Assembly: GCF_030704535.1 (NCBI RefSeq)
Contig: NC_081814.1
Coordinates: 25,956,001 to 26,020,000 of the forward strand
Length of the DNA stretch: 64,000 bases
Direction: 5' to 3'
Origin: Vitis vinifera
Lineage: Eukaryota; Streptophyta; Magnoliopsida; Vitales; Vitaceae
The position numbers were made by a program, and so were the translations under genes. Shown here piece after piece: positions 36,741 through 46,902 of this stretch (positions within the stretch are counted from its first letter, which is position 1; the number at the start of each line of letters is the position of its first letter). The notes beneath the pieces are model-generated. The model was not told where the DNA came from, did not search any database, and worked only from the letters and a program-made list of their open reading frames with translations.

Positions 36741-37879
36741 TCATATTTGAGATTGAGAGAGTGCCTGTTGAAGACAGTGGAAAGCTTTCTGATAATTCAA
36801 GAACCCCATATACCAGAACTCGAAGTTGTCGATAGTAACTATTTCCATGTATTTCTGTGATGGCATTTTCACATTTGCACTTTGGTTGACTCTCTTTATG
36901 TTTCTTAGTGGGATGGAGACCTGCACAAAACAAGAATTTTACATACATGTTAGCAACTATAGATAGAGAGATTATACATTTTGATAAATCAAGAGAGTTG
37001 TGAGAGTAAGCCACCTTGTAATGGATTCTAACCAATTCACTATTTGGAGAGGAAATTTTGATTGATCTCTCACTGCAAAAGGCAACCCTTTGAGTAGAGA
37101 TAAAGAGGAGGCCAGCTATAGGGCCTGCTGTTGTGGATAAGTAGCATTGAGAAGCCTTCAACAGCTTCTCTCCTTCTCCAATACCGAAAATTCGCTTGAA
37201 AACTCTCTTCACTCCTCCTAATTGAAGGATCCTGGCCCCCATGCTCAACTTCCCTTTCACAGTTTCAGAGAGCGTGGAACCTATTCTTACTGCAGTTCAC
37301 AAAGGATAAACCAAATTTAGTTATAACTCAGATGTTGTTCCATACTGGTTGATCTTTTGATTTTAAAATTATTTTTTGCCTTTTAATCATATCCCCCCGC
37401 CCAAACAGAGCAAATGAATGCATAGACTGCAAATCAGACCTATATTTCTATAGAACTTAAGATGCCTAGGACCAGGAGATATGCTTCAATTCTCATATAG
37501 ACATGCTTTTATGTTTTGGGGACAGGACGAAGAAGAGGATGAAGTCTGAATGAAAGATAAAAACAAGTACTTACGATGCTCTCTGATCCCATGCACAAAA
37601 TTATCAGCCTTTTGTCCATGTTTGTTCATCATATTCTTCATTCTATCCACTTTATCTGCAATTTGAAAGAACCCCATCAGTGAAAGGCCTTGTATTTTGA
37701 AGTTTTCTAGAGCTATATAACAGATAGGCAAAGTTGAAAAAAATTATATTCATACGCTTGAAAGGGCCGGAGAGAGTCTTACCATGAGTTACCACCAGAG
37801 ATTGATTTGAAGAAGAGGGGTAATCACATTGGCAGCTAATTGGGGTTCTGAAAACATGTCCCGCTAGTTGGTTCTTCAT
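36741..37879 (-). CDS. GEM-like GRAM-domain protein, array gene 6, 210 aa
   Basis: Minus-strand exons 37879-37783, 37655-37575, 37289-37015 and 36920-36741 (633 bp, 210 aa), all GT-AG. Starts MKNQLAGHVFRTPISCQ; the usual GIPV is changed to RTPI. Exon 2 ends REH followed by a Leu codon across the junction where sisters have Val. Exon 3 reads GSTLSETVKGKLSMGARILQLGG and YLSTTAGPIAGLLFIS, exon 4 FEFWYMGFLNYQKAF and ends SQSQI. Frames are open, so it is called functional, but the N-terminal changes suggest some divergence. Confidence 0.9.
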
Positions 37880-37983
37880 GTCTCAAACTGCAATGAAGTA
37901 CTTCTCTATTGAAAGTTAGATGTCTGCACCAAGTTCCCTAGAATATTGCAGTCTCCTTCCACAGATTGAAGAGAGACTTTCAG

Positions 37984-37993
37984 TGTATTTAAA
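37984..37993 (-). promoter_or_regulatory. TATA-like box of GEM-like gene 6
   Basis: TTTAAATACA on the minus strand, 105 bp before the ATG, identical to genes 1 and 2. Confidence 0.5.
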
Positions 37994-37999
37994 AGGATT

Positions 38000-38900
38000 A
38001 GAAATGCAAGAGAAAAAGGCACAGACATGATCACTTTAGAGATCATATTTATGAAAAGATGGTTAAGAAAGATGAAGCTTTTGTCATCTTCAAAAATATA
38101 TAGTAAAAAGGACTAGTCCTTCAAATTCTCCAAGACACAACTAGAAGAAAGGTGTCTCGGGTCTCAAAAGATTGTTTCTTGCTGTTTAAAATTTAGCAGG
38201 TTGCTTATAGGGTGGAGCCTTGCATGGAAAAATAATTTCATCACTTGAATGATGACCTAGTGCCTTAAAATGGTATGAAAAACAAAGTAAAATCCTTCTG
38301 TAATAGCTGCCAGTTACTTAGAAATTCTATTGAAGATTCATGGAGAAACACCCACCTTTTGTTTTGTTTTTTCAGTGTTTTATATAATTTCCCAGTTCAA
38401 ATATTTCCATGGAATATCCAGAAAATCAGATCCCTCTGCAAATGAATCCATATATATGTATTGTCAACAGTTGGTCAGCAGCTGAATCATCCAAACCTAA
38501 AATGAGAAAACCATACATTATCTCTTTTTCTTATATATATATATATATATGCTGATCACTCCATGTGTATATGTCAATGAAACCTTTTGAGCTGGCATTT
38601 TAGCTTTCTGATGACCAGTCCTCTTCTATCGTCAAAAAGTGAAGAGGCATTTGCAAAACTAGCGCCCTAATACACGCTTAATGATTAGATATTCTAATGG
38701 TTTTCTCGGTAAGTGAAGGATCATAAGTCATCTTTGTGGGATTGCATCCAACCACCAAATCCATTAGGCTAGTCTCAAGTCAACAATTCTAGGAATATTT
38801 GTCTAATGATTCACAGTGGAGTTCAGAACGGCCTTGGACATATATACTGATGTTTTTCGGCAGACAGAGAATTTGGATATGGGAAAAAGAAAAAGAAAAG
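38000..38900. other. Spacer upstream of GEM-like gene 6
   Basis: No gene seen. Includes a short (TA)n run near 38534-38550 and array-type flank sequence (GAGCTGGCATTTTAGCTTT.TGATG near 38590, also at 32490). Confidence 0.4.
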
Positions 38901-38920
38901 GCCCAAGAAACTACTAACAA

Positions 38921-39169
38921 ATGAAGTCAAGTTGTTTAAAATCGAAGGAAAAGAGGAAATCACAAGTCACAATGCTGATAGGACCATCTTACAGTATGCT
39001 TGTCTCGAAACTTTTGGCATTCCTTTTTGTGGTTATTTTATCATCATCCTTAGGTGTTAAGGGAAAGGGGTCGTGGGCAGGGCAAGTTAAAGATGCTTCA
39101 TCCTTTTTCGAATGTGAATCTCTATGTAAAATCATGAAAATATACGGAGGGAATCTAAAACACTGTTGA
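38921..39169 (+). CDS. Possible small secreted peptide, 82 aa
   Basis: An 82-codon frame with a charged start, then a strongly hydrophobic stretch (LLAFLFVVILSSSLGV, about residues 31-46) resembling a signal peptide with a cleavage-like GVKGKGS, then a short tail with three cysteines (CESLC and a final C). Starting at the internal Met near residue 18 or 25 gives a more typical signal peptide. No family recognised. It lies between GEM-like genes 6 and 7 and could be the first exon of a cysteine-rich peptide gene, or chance. Confidence 0.25.
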   Translation: MKSSCLKSKEKRKSQVTMLIGPSYSMLVSKLLAFLFVVILSSSLGVKGKGSWAGQVKDASSFFECESLCKIMKIYGGNLKHC

Positions 39170-39179
39170 TGAATGAAGT

Positions 39180-41430
39180 AATGAATCTCTTCATGCATGT
39201 TTTCAGAAAGGAGAATCCTCACATGACTGCCAACTTTTTGGGCCCTGGAATTGAGTTTCAAGGATCCACCTGAAAGTTCTGAGTTCTTTATCCCCGAAAC
39301 TCCACGTTATCAAGACTAAAAGTAGGAATAAAAAAAAATTAATTTAAAATTTTTTCCCACTAGATACCAATTCTTAGATCGGCCTTTTACCATCTCTTGT
39401 GAAAGTTAAGTGAGAGTAGGTCAAATCTTTTGATATCACACTAAGTAAGCTTGTTCTAAGAGTCATTATTTGGATAAAAACAAGATTATTGCAGCCCAAA
39501 ATAACCATCTTAGCCACATTATGACAACCATTACTGGGAGTTTTCTCATTAAAATATGGAGAGAAGGGAATGCATGCATCAGCTTTTATCATTCACTGGA
39601 TTTGAATCATAAGTTGGGCAAGAGAATCTCTTTTATCAAAGGTTCTACAAGTTAGTGTGTTTTCCCTGATATGATTCAGACTTATTAATTCCTTGGACCT
39701 ATATGCAACCCTTTTGGCATTCTTTCATCTTCATTGTGAAGTGTAAGGAGATGGCTTGTTGTAGGCCATCCAGCTGATTCCAGGTGCTTCACCCCTTTCC
39801 AAATGGCTTTTCCCTACACAAGAACATGCCACATTTCTCACACGCCAAACAAGAATTCAATTCTAGAACTTCCAGTATTTGATTGGGGTAGGTGGCAATA
39901 TCACTCCAAAGTTTGAAGGACCCCAACAACATAAAATAACTATTGTAGCTACATTATTACAACCTCTCCACCAAGGGTTTTTTCATTGAAAAATGGAAAG
40001 AAACATATGCTTCAGCCTTGCCATTCAAATACATTGAATGATTCCATGGATTTAATAGCGCGACAAAAGAATAAGGTGGAGAAAAGCATATCTCTTCTTT
40101 TATCAAGAGTTGTATCTACAGAAATGATTCAAATTCATTCTCTTGATGGGTGTTAGCCATTTTATTGGCTTAATTATTAAAATGTTTTGACATGCCATAT
40201 CATCAGCTAATATTCTCCATCAAGCTGGTGTGAAATATCATGAATTAATGCTGAGAGTACTCAGCCTCTCTTCTGGACATCAGTCAAAATATTAAAGGAT
40301 TTCCAGCCCTTTCATCAATCGGATGGGATCTTTTGTTGCAGATGCCAAATTTGTTTTAGAAATTGAAGATGGTTGTATGCTTTTTTAATTGGCAAGAACT
40401 AATGGGGCTTCAGTACAATCATTCACACATGTCTTCATCACAGTGAAACTGGCCTAATTTGACTAGCTCAAAGTTTGAAACCTACTTAGCAATTTCTCAT
40501 ACAAGAAAGTTTGATTATATTCCCTTGTAGAAAACTTTCAAATGGGATAAACTGGCTCAAAGTTTAGAGGTCTCCCTGCAAAATTAGTCATATAGGTGTC
40601 TGTTTTATTTTCTCGGCTCAATTCATTCTCTTGGGCTCTATCTATTTTTCTCTTGGACTAATAGAATATCTCAATGGTTAGGCTCAAGACTTGTTAGCCA
40701 TTAAATATCTTACATATCTTAATGATTTGTCAAGTGTCTCAAAGAATATTATGTAGATTATTTTACATATTAGTATTTCCTAGTAAAATTAGATATCCTA
40801 CGAGTTGGCTGGAATATCCTAATAAATATTCTAAATTATGAGATGGAGTTAAATATATATGCAAAACAACATCTTGTAGTATTAAAGCTTTCACTCATAA
40901 CAAATGATACTAGGACTACTGTTGGCATAACATCTTCCAGGGTTATATTCGACTACCAAACTCATCAGGGGGCAAATTTATTTCATTTTTTCGAAAAGGG
41001 AGTCACCCCCTAATCCTTCAAGTTTCTACAATGTCTAGCTCCAGAATTTTCAATTATTGATTAGGGTGGAAAAAGCACTGGACAGCTCTAGCACAAAATA
41101 ACTGTCAAGAACATTCTAGAGGCTATCCATGTACGTGCTCTTAAGCCCTATGACTTATCATTAAGGGGATTTTAAATGCATGAAATTATTGAGTCCCATG
41201 CAAAGCCCTACCATGTAAGCAACGAACAAACCTTAAATAACAAGAAACAAACCCTTTTCTAACCTTACATCTTTGTTCTGGTATCTTTGATGATTTGATA
41301 CTTCCACCACAAACTGTATCTTTCTTGACAATCTTTCATAAAAGAAATCTTTAAAGATTTCTTGTCTGTGCCTTTCTTGTTGTTGATGGCCCCATGAATG
41401 ACTCATTCCACTAAAAGTTGAGTCACCAAC
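39180..41430. other. Spacer between divergent GEM-like genes 6 and 7
   Basis: No coding gene supported. Two further partial copies of the shared upstream module lie at about 39460-39660 and 39700-40150. The rest is AT-rich. Confidence 0.45.
39460..40150. repeat. Shared upstream module of the GEM-like array, copies e and f
   Basis: Copy e (39460-39660) keeps AATAACCATCTTAGCCACATTATGACAACCA-type and GAGAATCTCTTTTATCAAAGGTTCTAC phrases. Copy f (39700-40150) keeps CCCTTTTGGCATTCTTTCATC, GTAGGCCATCCAGCTGATTCC, CCCTTTCCAAATGGCTTTTCC and CATAAAATAACTATTGTAG. Confidence 0.6.
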
Positions 41431-41452
41431 AATTTTTATCCCTTTAAGTACA

Positions 41453-41462
41453 CTTGCATTCC
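41453..41462 (+). promoter_or_regulatory. TATA-like box of GEM-like gene 7
   Basis: TTTAAGTACA on the plus strand in CCCTTTAAGTACACTTGC, 87 bp before the ATG; one base from the TTTAAATACA of the minus-strand copies. Confidence 0.4.
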
Positions 41463-41548
41463 CCAAGGGTTGATCAACCTTTGGGAGTACAACCTCTTCA
41501 ATCTCTGAAAGGAGAGAGCATTGTGGAACACCAGTTGAAGTTTGAGAA

Positions 41549-42669
41549 ATGAAGAACCAAGTTGCCGGACAGGTAATTGGAATCCCAATCATCTTCCCAA
41601 ATGAGAATCCCTCTTCTTCAAATCCATCTCTGCCATTAAGTCATAGTAAGATGAAGATTCTCTCTTTCAACCATATGCCCATATAACTACTTTCTACTTA
41701 AAACTTCAAAATTGCAGTCCTTTTGCTAATGGGGTTGTCTTCAAAATTGCAGATGAAGAGGATAGGATGAAGAATATGATGAACCAACATGGGAAAAAGG
41801 GTGATAACATTGTGCATGGAATCAGAGAACATGGCAAGTACTTAACCTTCTCTTCTTCTTCATGTCAATTTCCAAAACATAAAAGCATGTCTTGACTGAG
41901 AATTGAGGCATGCATATCTCCTGGGACTCTTACTTCTTATAGAGATATAGGTCTGACACGTAGTTTATGTATTTGTTTGGCTTGTTTGGCTGGTGGGAGT
42001 TTGAAGTAAACAAGAGAATATATATATATTGAATCAGAAGAATTACTTCTATGAAACAACATTCTAGTAATAATTAATTGATCTCTCTTTTTTTTTTTTT
42101 TCTTATGAACTTTTTTCTGGAAGTGCAGTAAGATTGGCGCCTAGGATCTTTGAAACTGTGAAGGGAAAGCTGAGCTTGGGGGCAAGGATTCTTCAACAAG
42201 GAGGCATGAAGAGAATTTTTAAGCAACTTTTTGGGGTTACGGAAGGAGAGAATCTGTTGAAGGCTTCTCAATGCTATTTATCAACAACAGCAGGCCCCAT
42301 AGCAGGCCTCCTCTTTCTCTCTACTCAGAGGGTTGCCTTTTGCAGTGAGAGATCCATCAAATTCTCTTCTCCAAATGGTGAATTGGTTAGATTCTATTAC
42401 AAGGTTTGGTTACTCACATAACTATCTTTTTTTAAATATCTATATCTATTCTTTGTTAACATTTATGTAAAGTTTTTTTTTTCCTTTTTCAGGTTTCAAT
42501 CCCACTGAGAAAGATAAAGAGAGTAGACCAAAGTGAGAATATGAAAAATCCATCTCAGAAGTACATGGAAGTAGTCACTGCTGATGATTTTGAATTCTGG
42601 TTTATGGGGTTCTTGAATTATCAGAAAGCTTTTAACTGTCTCCAAAAGGCATTAATGTCTCAATCTTGA
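41549..42669 (+). CDS. GEM-like GRAM-domain protein, array gene 7 (inverted), 209 aa
   Basis: Plus-strand exons 41549-41645, 41753-41833, 42129-42403 and 42493-42669 (630 bp, 209 aa). Exon lengths 97, 81 and 275 match the minus-strand copies exactly. N-terminus MKNQVAGQVIGIPIIFPNEN; exon 3 PRIFETVKGKLSLGARILQQGG and SQCYLSTTAGPIAGLLFLS; exon 4 FEFWFMGFLNYQKAF and ends ALMSQS. Intron 2 has a GC donor (ATG|GCAAGT) with otherwise strong consensus, while sisters have GT there. GC-AG introns are a known functional minority, so the gene is probably still active. It is the only copy on the plus strand and sits at the far end of the array. Confidence 0.88.
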
Positions 42670-42957
42670 ACGAGTTACACATCAACCCAAAAGTGATTGA
42701 AGCAGAAATGGTTTTGCCCTCTACATAAAAAATGTATACAAAATATTTTGTTAATAAGAAATTGATCTCCAATTCTTCTCTGACAGCGAGAGCTTGGGCT
42801 TTTACGTCTGGATTTCGCAGTATATTGTTTCGAGAAAGTCCGACCAATCTTTTCAGCAACGAAAAGAAGCAGATTAGGCCCTGTCCGGGATTCATTTTAA
42901 GCGTCTTAGAAATCACTTTGCAATAGTTTTTTACAAACATTTTATGTTGGGTGAAAC
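42670..42957. other. 3' flank of GEM-like gene 7
   Basis: Contains the family 3' flank motif (TGTATACAAAATATTTTGTTAATAAG) up to about 42780, then unrelated sequence to the CACTA insertion. No gene. Confidence 0.5.
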
Positions 42958-42960
42958 AAA

Positions 42961-44894
42961 CACTACTACAAAAATTGAAATTAATGACGCTTTCTAAAAG
43001 CGTCATTATTGAGGGTATACAATGACGCTTATAAAAAGTGTCATAGTTGTATTATTTATCTTGATACTTATTATAAGTGTCATTATTTGATGTCATCTTT
43101 TTCCTTATAACTGTGTATATAATGACGCTTATAAGAAACGTCATAGTTTTATTATTTACCTTGACACTTATTATAAGCATCATTATTTGATGGGTATGTA
43201 ATGACGTTCCTGAGAAGTGTCATAGTTATATTGACTTTTAAAATTTTTGTTTTTAAGTTAACTTATACAAATTTTGATATTAGAATTTTATTCTATAAAT
43301 TAATTATGGTAAATTGACATTAATATTAATGACATAAAGTTGCTACATTAAGGTTTTTTTTTTTAAAAATTTGGATATAAATAAAATAAAATCCTAATAA
43401 ATTATTTTTTTATTGTTTGATATTAATTTTTTTATAGTTTGTATCAATACAATCTATTTTCATAAACTATTTTTCATTTTTATTAAATTAGAAATTATCT
43501 TATATTTCATTTAAAAATAATTTGTTAATTTATTTGTGGACCACAAAAAAGTGGCCTATTTTGAGCACTTGTTCGAGCCTTGGACCACATTTATTGAGTT
43601 TAACCCTTTTATTTGAGAAAGTTTTATAGTTAATGAATATAAATTTGAAATTATTTAACTAAAATGAAATAAATTAATATTTAAATTAATTTAATAATGA
43701 TTAGACTCACAATAAAACTAAATGCAATAAGAATATTTATAAAAACTTTCTAATATTTATGGGAATTAAGCTCATTCTATTAAATTAGTTTTTTTTTTAA
43801 AATATCAATATTCAAATTAAACCAACATCAACCTAAAATATCAAATAATTAAACAATATAAATTCATTATGAGTTCAATATATAAAAATTATTATTGGAA
43901 GATGAAATAAAGAATACTATTTTAATTTATTGAAAAAGGACATGTATGGTATTTTAGAATTTGTTATAAAGTCTCCCTTGAAAACCTTAACTTTTGGAAG
44001 ACAAGAAAGAAGGGAGAGAGCCACCGTTTTTAGTGAGAAAGAAGAGAAGAGAGAAAAAATGAAAGTTTTTCTCATCATGCCTAGATTTCATCAAAGGTTT
44101 GATCCCACTTCGTTTGTGGTCCGATCGAGCTGAAATTTGGAGGGGAGTTTCGTGACTCATTTATCTTCAATCTGAACGGTGAAGATCGGATTTGGAGTTT
44201 CGGAAAGTCATTAGAAAGAAAGGGGAGAAGAGAGAAAAACGTAGGTTTTTATCATCATGCCCAGATTTCATCAAATGTCCGATTCCGCTTCGTCCGTGGT
44301 CCGATCGAGTTGAAATTTGAAGGCGAGGTTCGTGGCTCATGTATCTTCAATATGAACGGTGGAGATCAGATTTGGAGTTTCGGACAGTCATTAGAGAGAA
44401 AGAGGAGAAGAGAGAAAAACGTAGGTTTTTCTCATCATGCCCAGATCAATTGTCCGATCCCGTTGAAATTTGAAGGAGAGGTTCGTGGCTCATGTATCTT
44501 CAATATGAACGGTGGAGATTGGATTTGGAGTTTCGGACAGTCATTAGAGGGAAAGAGGAGAAAAGAGAAAAACAGTGGTTTTTTACATCATGCCCAGATT
44601 TCATCAAAGGTCCGATGCCGCTTTTTTCATGGTCTGATTGAGCTGAAATTTGGAGGAGAGGTTTATAAGTCATTAATCTTAAATTTGAACGGTGAAGATC
44701 GGATTTAGAGTTTTGGAAAGTCATCTTTCAGCCAAAAACAAAACCTTTATTTTATCAAAGATGGCGCTTCCTGAAAGTGTCATTGTTGCCTATGACATAC
44801 AATGACAGAGGCGAAGAGAACGCTTAGAGAAGCGTCATCTGTTACCTTTCTTGACGCTTAAAAAACGTCATTGTTTCCCATTTTTCTTGTAGTG
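42961..44894. mobile_element. Non-autonomous CACTA transposon
   Basis: Left end CACTACTACAAAAATTG and right end, reverse complemented, CACTACAAGAAAAATGG match at 14 of 17 positions. The element is flanked by the 3-bp duplication AAA (42958-42960 and 44895-44897). Subterminal regions on both sides contain many TGACGCTT/AAGCGTCA motifs, often as hairpins (42983-43007), as expected for transposase-binding sites of CACTA elements. No transposase is encoded. The interior has an AT-rich left half and a tandem array at 43980-44730. Confidence 0.85.
43980..44730 (+). repeat. About 180-bp tandem repeats inside the CACTA element
   Basis: Four units marked by CATCATGCC(C/T)AGAT near 44074, 44254, 44434 and 44590. 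Each contains GAAGAGAGAAAAA, GGTCCGATCGAG/TGAAATTTGGAGG, TTCGTGGCTCATGTATCTTCAAT and GAACGGTGGAGATCGGATTTGGAG. The third unit lost about 25 bp. The open frame across it is repeat-derived; no known domain. Confidence 0.8.
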
Positions 44895-44897
44895 AAA

Positions 44898-46195
44898 TAA
44901 AAAGCAATTGTCGCATGCACTTTGATACTAGTTTTTTGAAGTAGGCCAAATGTGGCTTTTCAAACGTTACTGTTCCAATTTTTATGATTTTCTTTATATA
45001 TTTTACCAATAATAATTTAACTTTCTTGTTTTATAAATACTTAGATTTTATTTTTAAAAAAATTAGAATACTTTTAAGACTATAGTTTTCCAAAAGCTGA
45101 AATTACTTTTCATCACCAATTTTGGAACATAGTGTTTTAAGAATTTGCATAAGTTCAAATATGGAATTAATATTTTGGAGTTATGGGTGTTTTACCTAGA
45201 TTGGCAATTCAAACAAAAAAAAAAAAAAAAGAAAGGGAAATTTCTGAAGTGTTCTAATTTTAAGTCTTTGAATCCTCCCTTAGACTACAAGTATAATGAA
45301 GATGAAAATGTTGAAAGCATTTAGAGATTAAGGTATATACTTGAGGTAGTGGATAAATGAAAACGAATCGATTGAGCTTTTCAAATCAATGGTATTTTTG
45401 TTTTTTGTTCTTTTTATAAAAGAAAAGCTTTAGGAGACCTAGCCATTGTTTTTTGACTAAACATTTTTATAGCCTATTTCACAATCGATTCAACTTTAAA
45501 TAGGATAGATTCACCTTGAGCTGTATAAATTTTTAGCAATTGGATTGGGGTTTCTCATTCCTATTTAAACCCAAATTTGTTATTTTAAGGGTGGGAAACA
45601 TCATTGGTCATGATGCACACATTTCATTGAGCTCATTTTCCTTTCTAAGTGTTAAGTATTTGTTTTTTATTCCAAGAAAATCCAACTTATTTTATAACTT
45701 TGAACAATTTTTGATCAATTGATTTTTAAACATCAATTGGTTTATTTAGTTCTTTCATCCATTCTCTTTGTTATTATTTGATTGGGATAAAATTCATTTT
45801 CTTCTTTTGTGAATTCAAAAAGAGACTGAGATTGAATTTAGTATGGACTCCAAATATGCTTTGGAAGAAAAAGGTAGCTAATTTAAGTTGGAAGGTGCTA
45901 GTTTAGTGTCTGGGAAGGATTAATGAACTTAAGTTAAGTAAAACCTTACATTAAATTTAGTCATTCACAATGGATATTTCTTATTACTTGCCAGCATGTG
46001 GTTTATATCTTTTTAGGGATTTTCCGTTTTAAATGGCGATGTATTGACTTATTCTCTTTATCTCCCTTCTTTAGTTAATTTCTTGTATTTATCCTAACTT
46101 AAAAAATTTATATTCTTTTAATGAGTAGATTATTTGAGAATTTGAGTTGAAATTTAAGTATTTAATCTTTTAAATAGTTCGATATAATTTTCAAT
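44898..46195. other. AT-rich DNA left of the retroelement nest
   Basis: No gene recognised. It probably contains the 5' part of copia-1, whose gag starts at 46196, but I could not find a TG...CA LTR or a primer-binding site here, so copia-1 may be truncated at its 5' end. Confidence 0.4.
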
Positions 46196-46231
46196 ATGGT
46201 TTCACCCGATCTTAGCATCGATACTGATAAC

Positions 46232-46902
46232 ACATCTGTAACGACCCGCTCCCAACCATGTAGATATTGTCCGCTTTGAACCTAAATGGGCCCTCATGGC
46301 TTTAAAACATGTCTACAGGGTTAAGAGGAGTCCATATTTATATAGCGCTAGGAACTTTCCTTCCTATCTGATGTGAGATGTCATAAACACCCCCCCTCCC
46401 CCATGCAGACACAACGTCCTCATTGTGTCCCATGGGATTGTGGGACCAAACAGACAAACACCCTTATGGGGCCAAACAAACCCCCACACACCGAGGTTAG
46501 AGATCAACTTTGATACTATTTGTAACAACCTGCTCCCAACCGTGTAGATATTGTCCTCTTAACCAAGTAGACACGTTTTAAAGCCGTGAGGGCCCATTTG
46601 GGTCCAAAGTGGACAATATCTACACGATTGGGAGCAGATTGTTACAAATGGTATCAGAGCTGATCCTCGACCTCGGTGTGGGGTTTGTTTGGCCCCACAA
46701 TCCCGTGGGACATAACGAGGACATTGTGTCTTCATTGGGGGGAGGGTGTTTGTGACATCTCACATTGGATAGGGGGGAATTCTTGGCGTTATATAAATAT
46801 GAACTTCTATTAACCTTGTAGATGCGTTTTAAAGCCGTGAGGGCCCCATTGGGCCCAAAACGGACAATATCTACATGGTTAGGTGCGATTCATTACAACA
46901 TC
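46232..46902. mobile_element. Head-to-head palindromic TRIM with 5-bp TSD
   Basis: 661-bp unit (46237-46897) flanked by ACATC on both sides (46232-46236, 46898-46902). Left full LTR, inverted: 46237-46389. Right full LTR: 46747-46897. Both have TG/CA-type ends and share ATATTGTCC and GGGCCCTCA.GGCTTTAAAAC in opposite orientation. Each is bordered inward by a purine tract (CCCCCCCTCCCCC and GGGGGGAGGG), a roughly 100-130-bp internal segment, and a Met-tRNA-type PBS (TGGTATCAGAGC at 46649-46660; degenerate inverted copy at 46507-46518). At the centre (46521-46646) two truncated LTR ends meet as TGTAACA...TGTTACA. Both outer termini are U5 ends. It encodes no protein. Confidence 0.85.
46649..46660 (+). 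other. TRIM primer-binding site (tRNA-Met type)
   Basis: TGGTATCAGAGC, the standard plant initiator-tRNA-Met PBS, two bases after an LTR end TTACA. The inverted half has ACTTTGATACTA at 46507-46518. Confidence 0.8.

Noticed and set aside
41233-41592. 119-codon minus-strand frame
   Set aside because: Antisense to the promoter, leader and exon 1 of GEM-like gene 7, which has splice-supported homology on the plus strand.
44898-46195. 5' LTR of copia-1
   Set aside because: No PBS or TG...CA-bounded segment could be recognised; claiming an LTR would be a guess.
46232-46902. Cassandra TRIM (5S-containing LTR)
   Set aside because: No 5S rRNA-like promoter sequence seen in the LTRs, so I call it a TRIM without that name.
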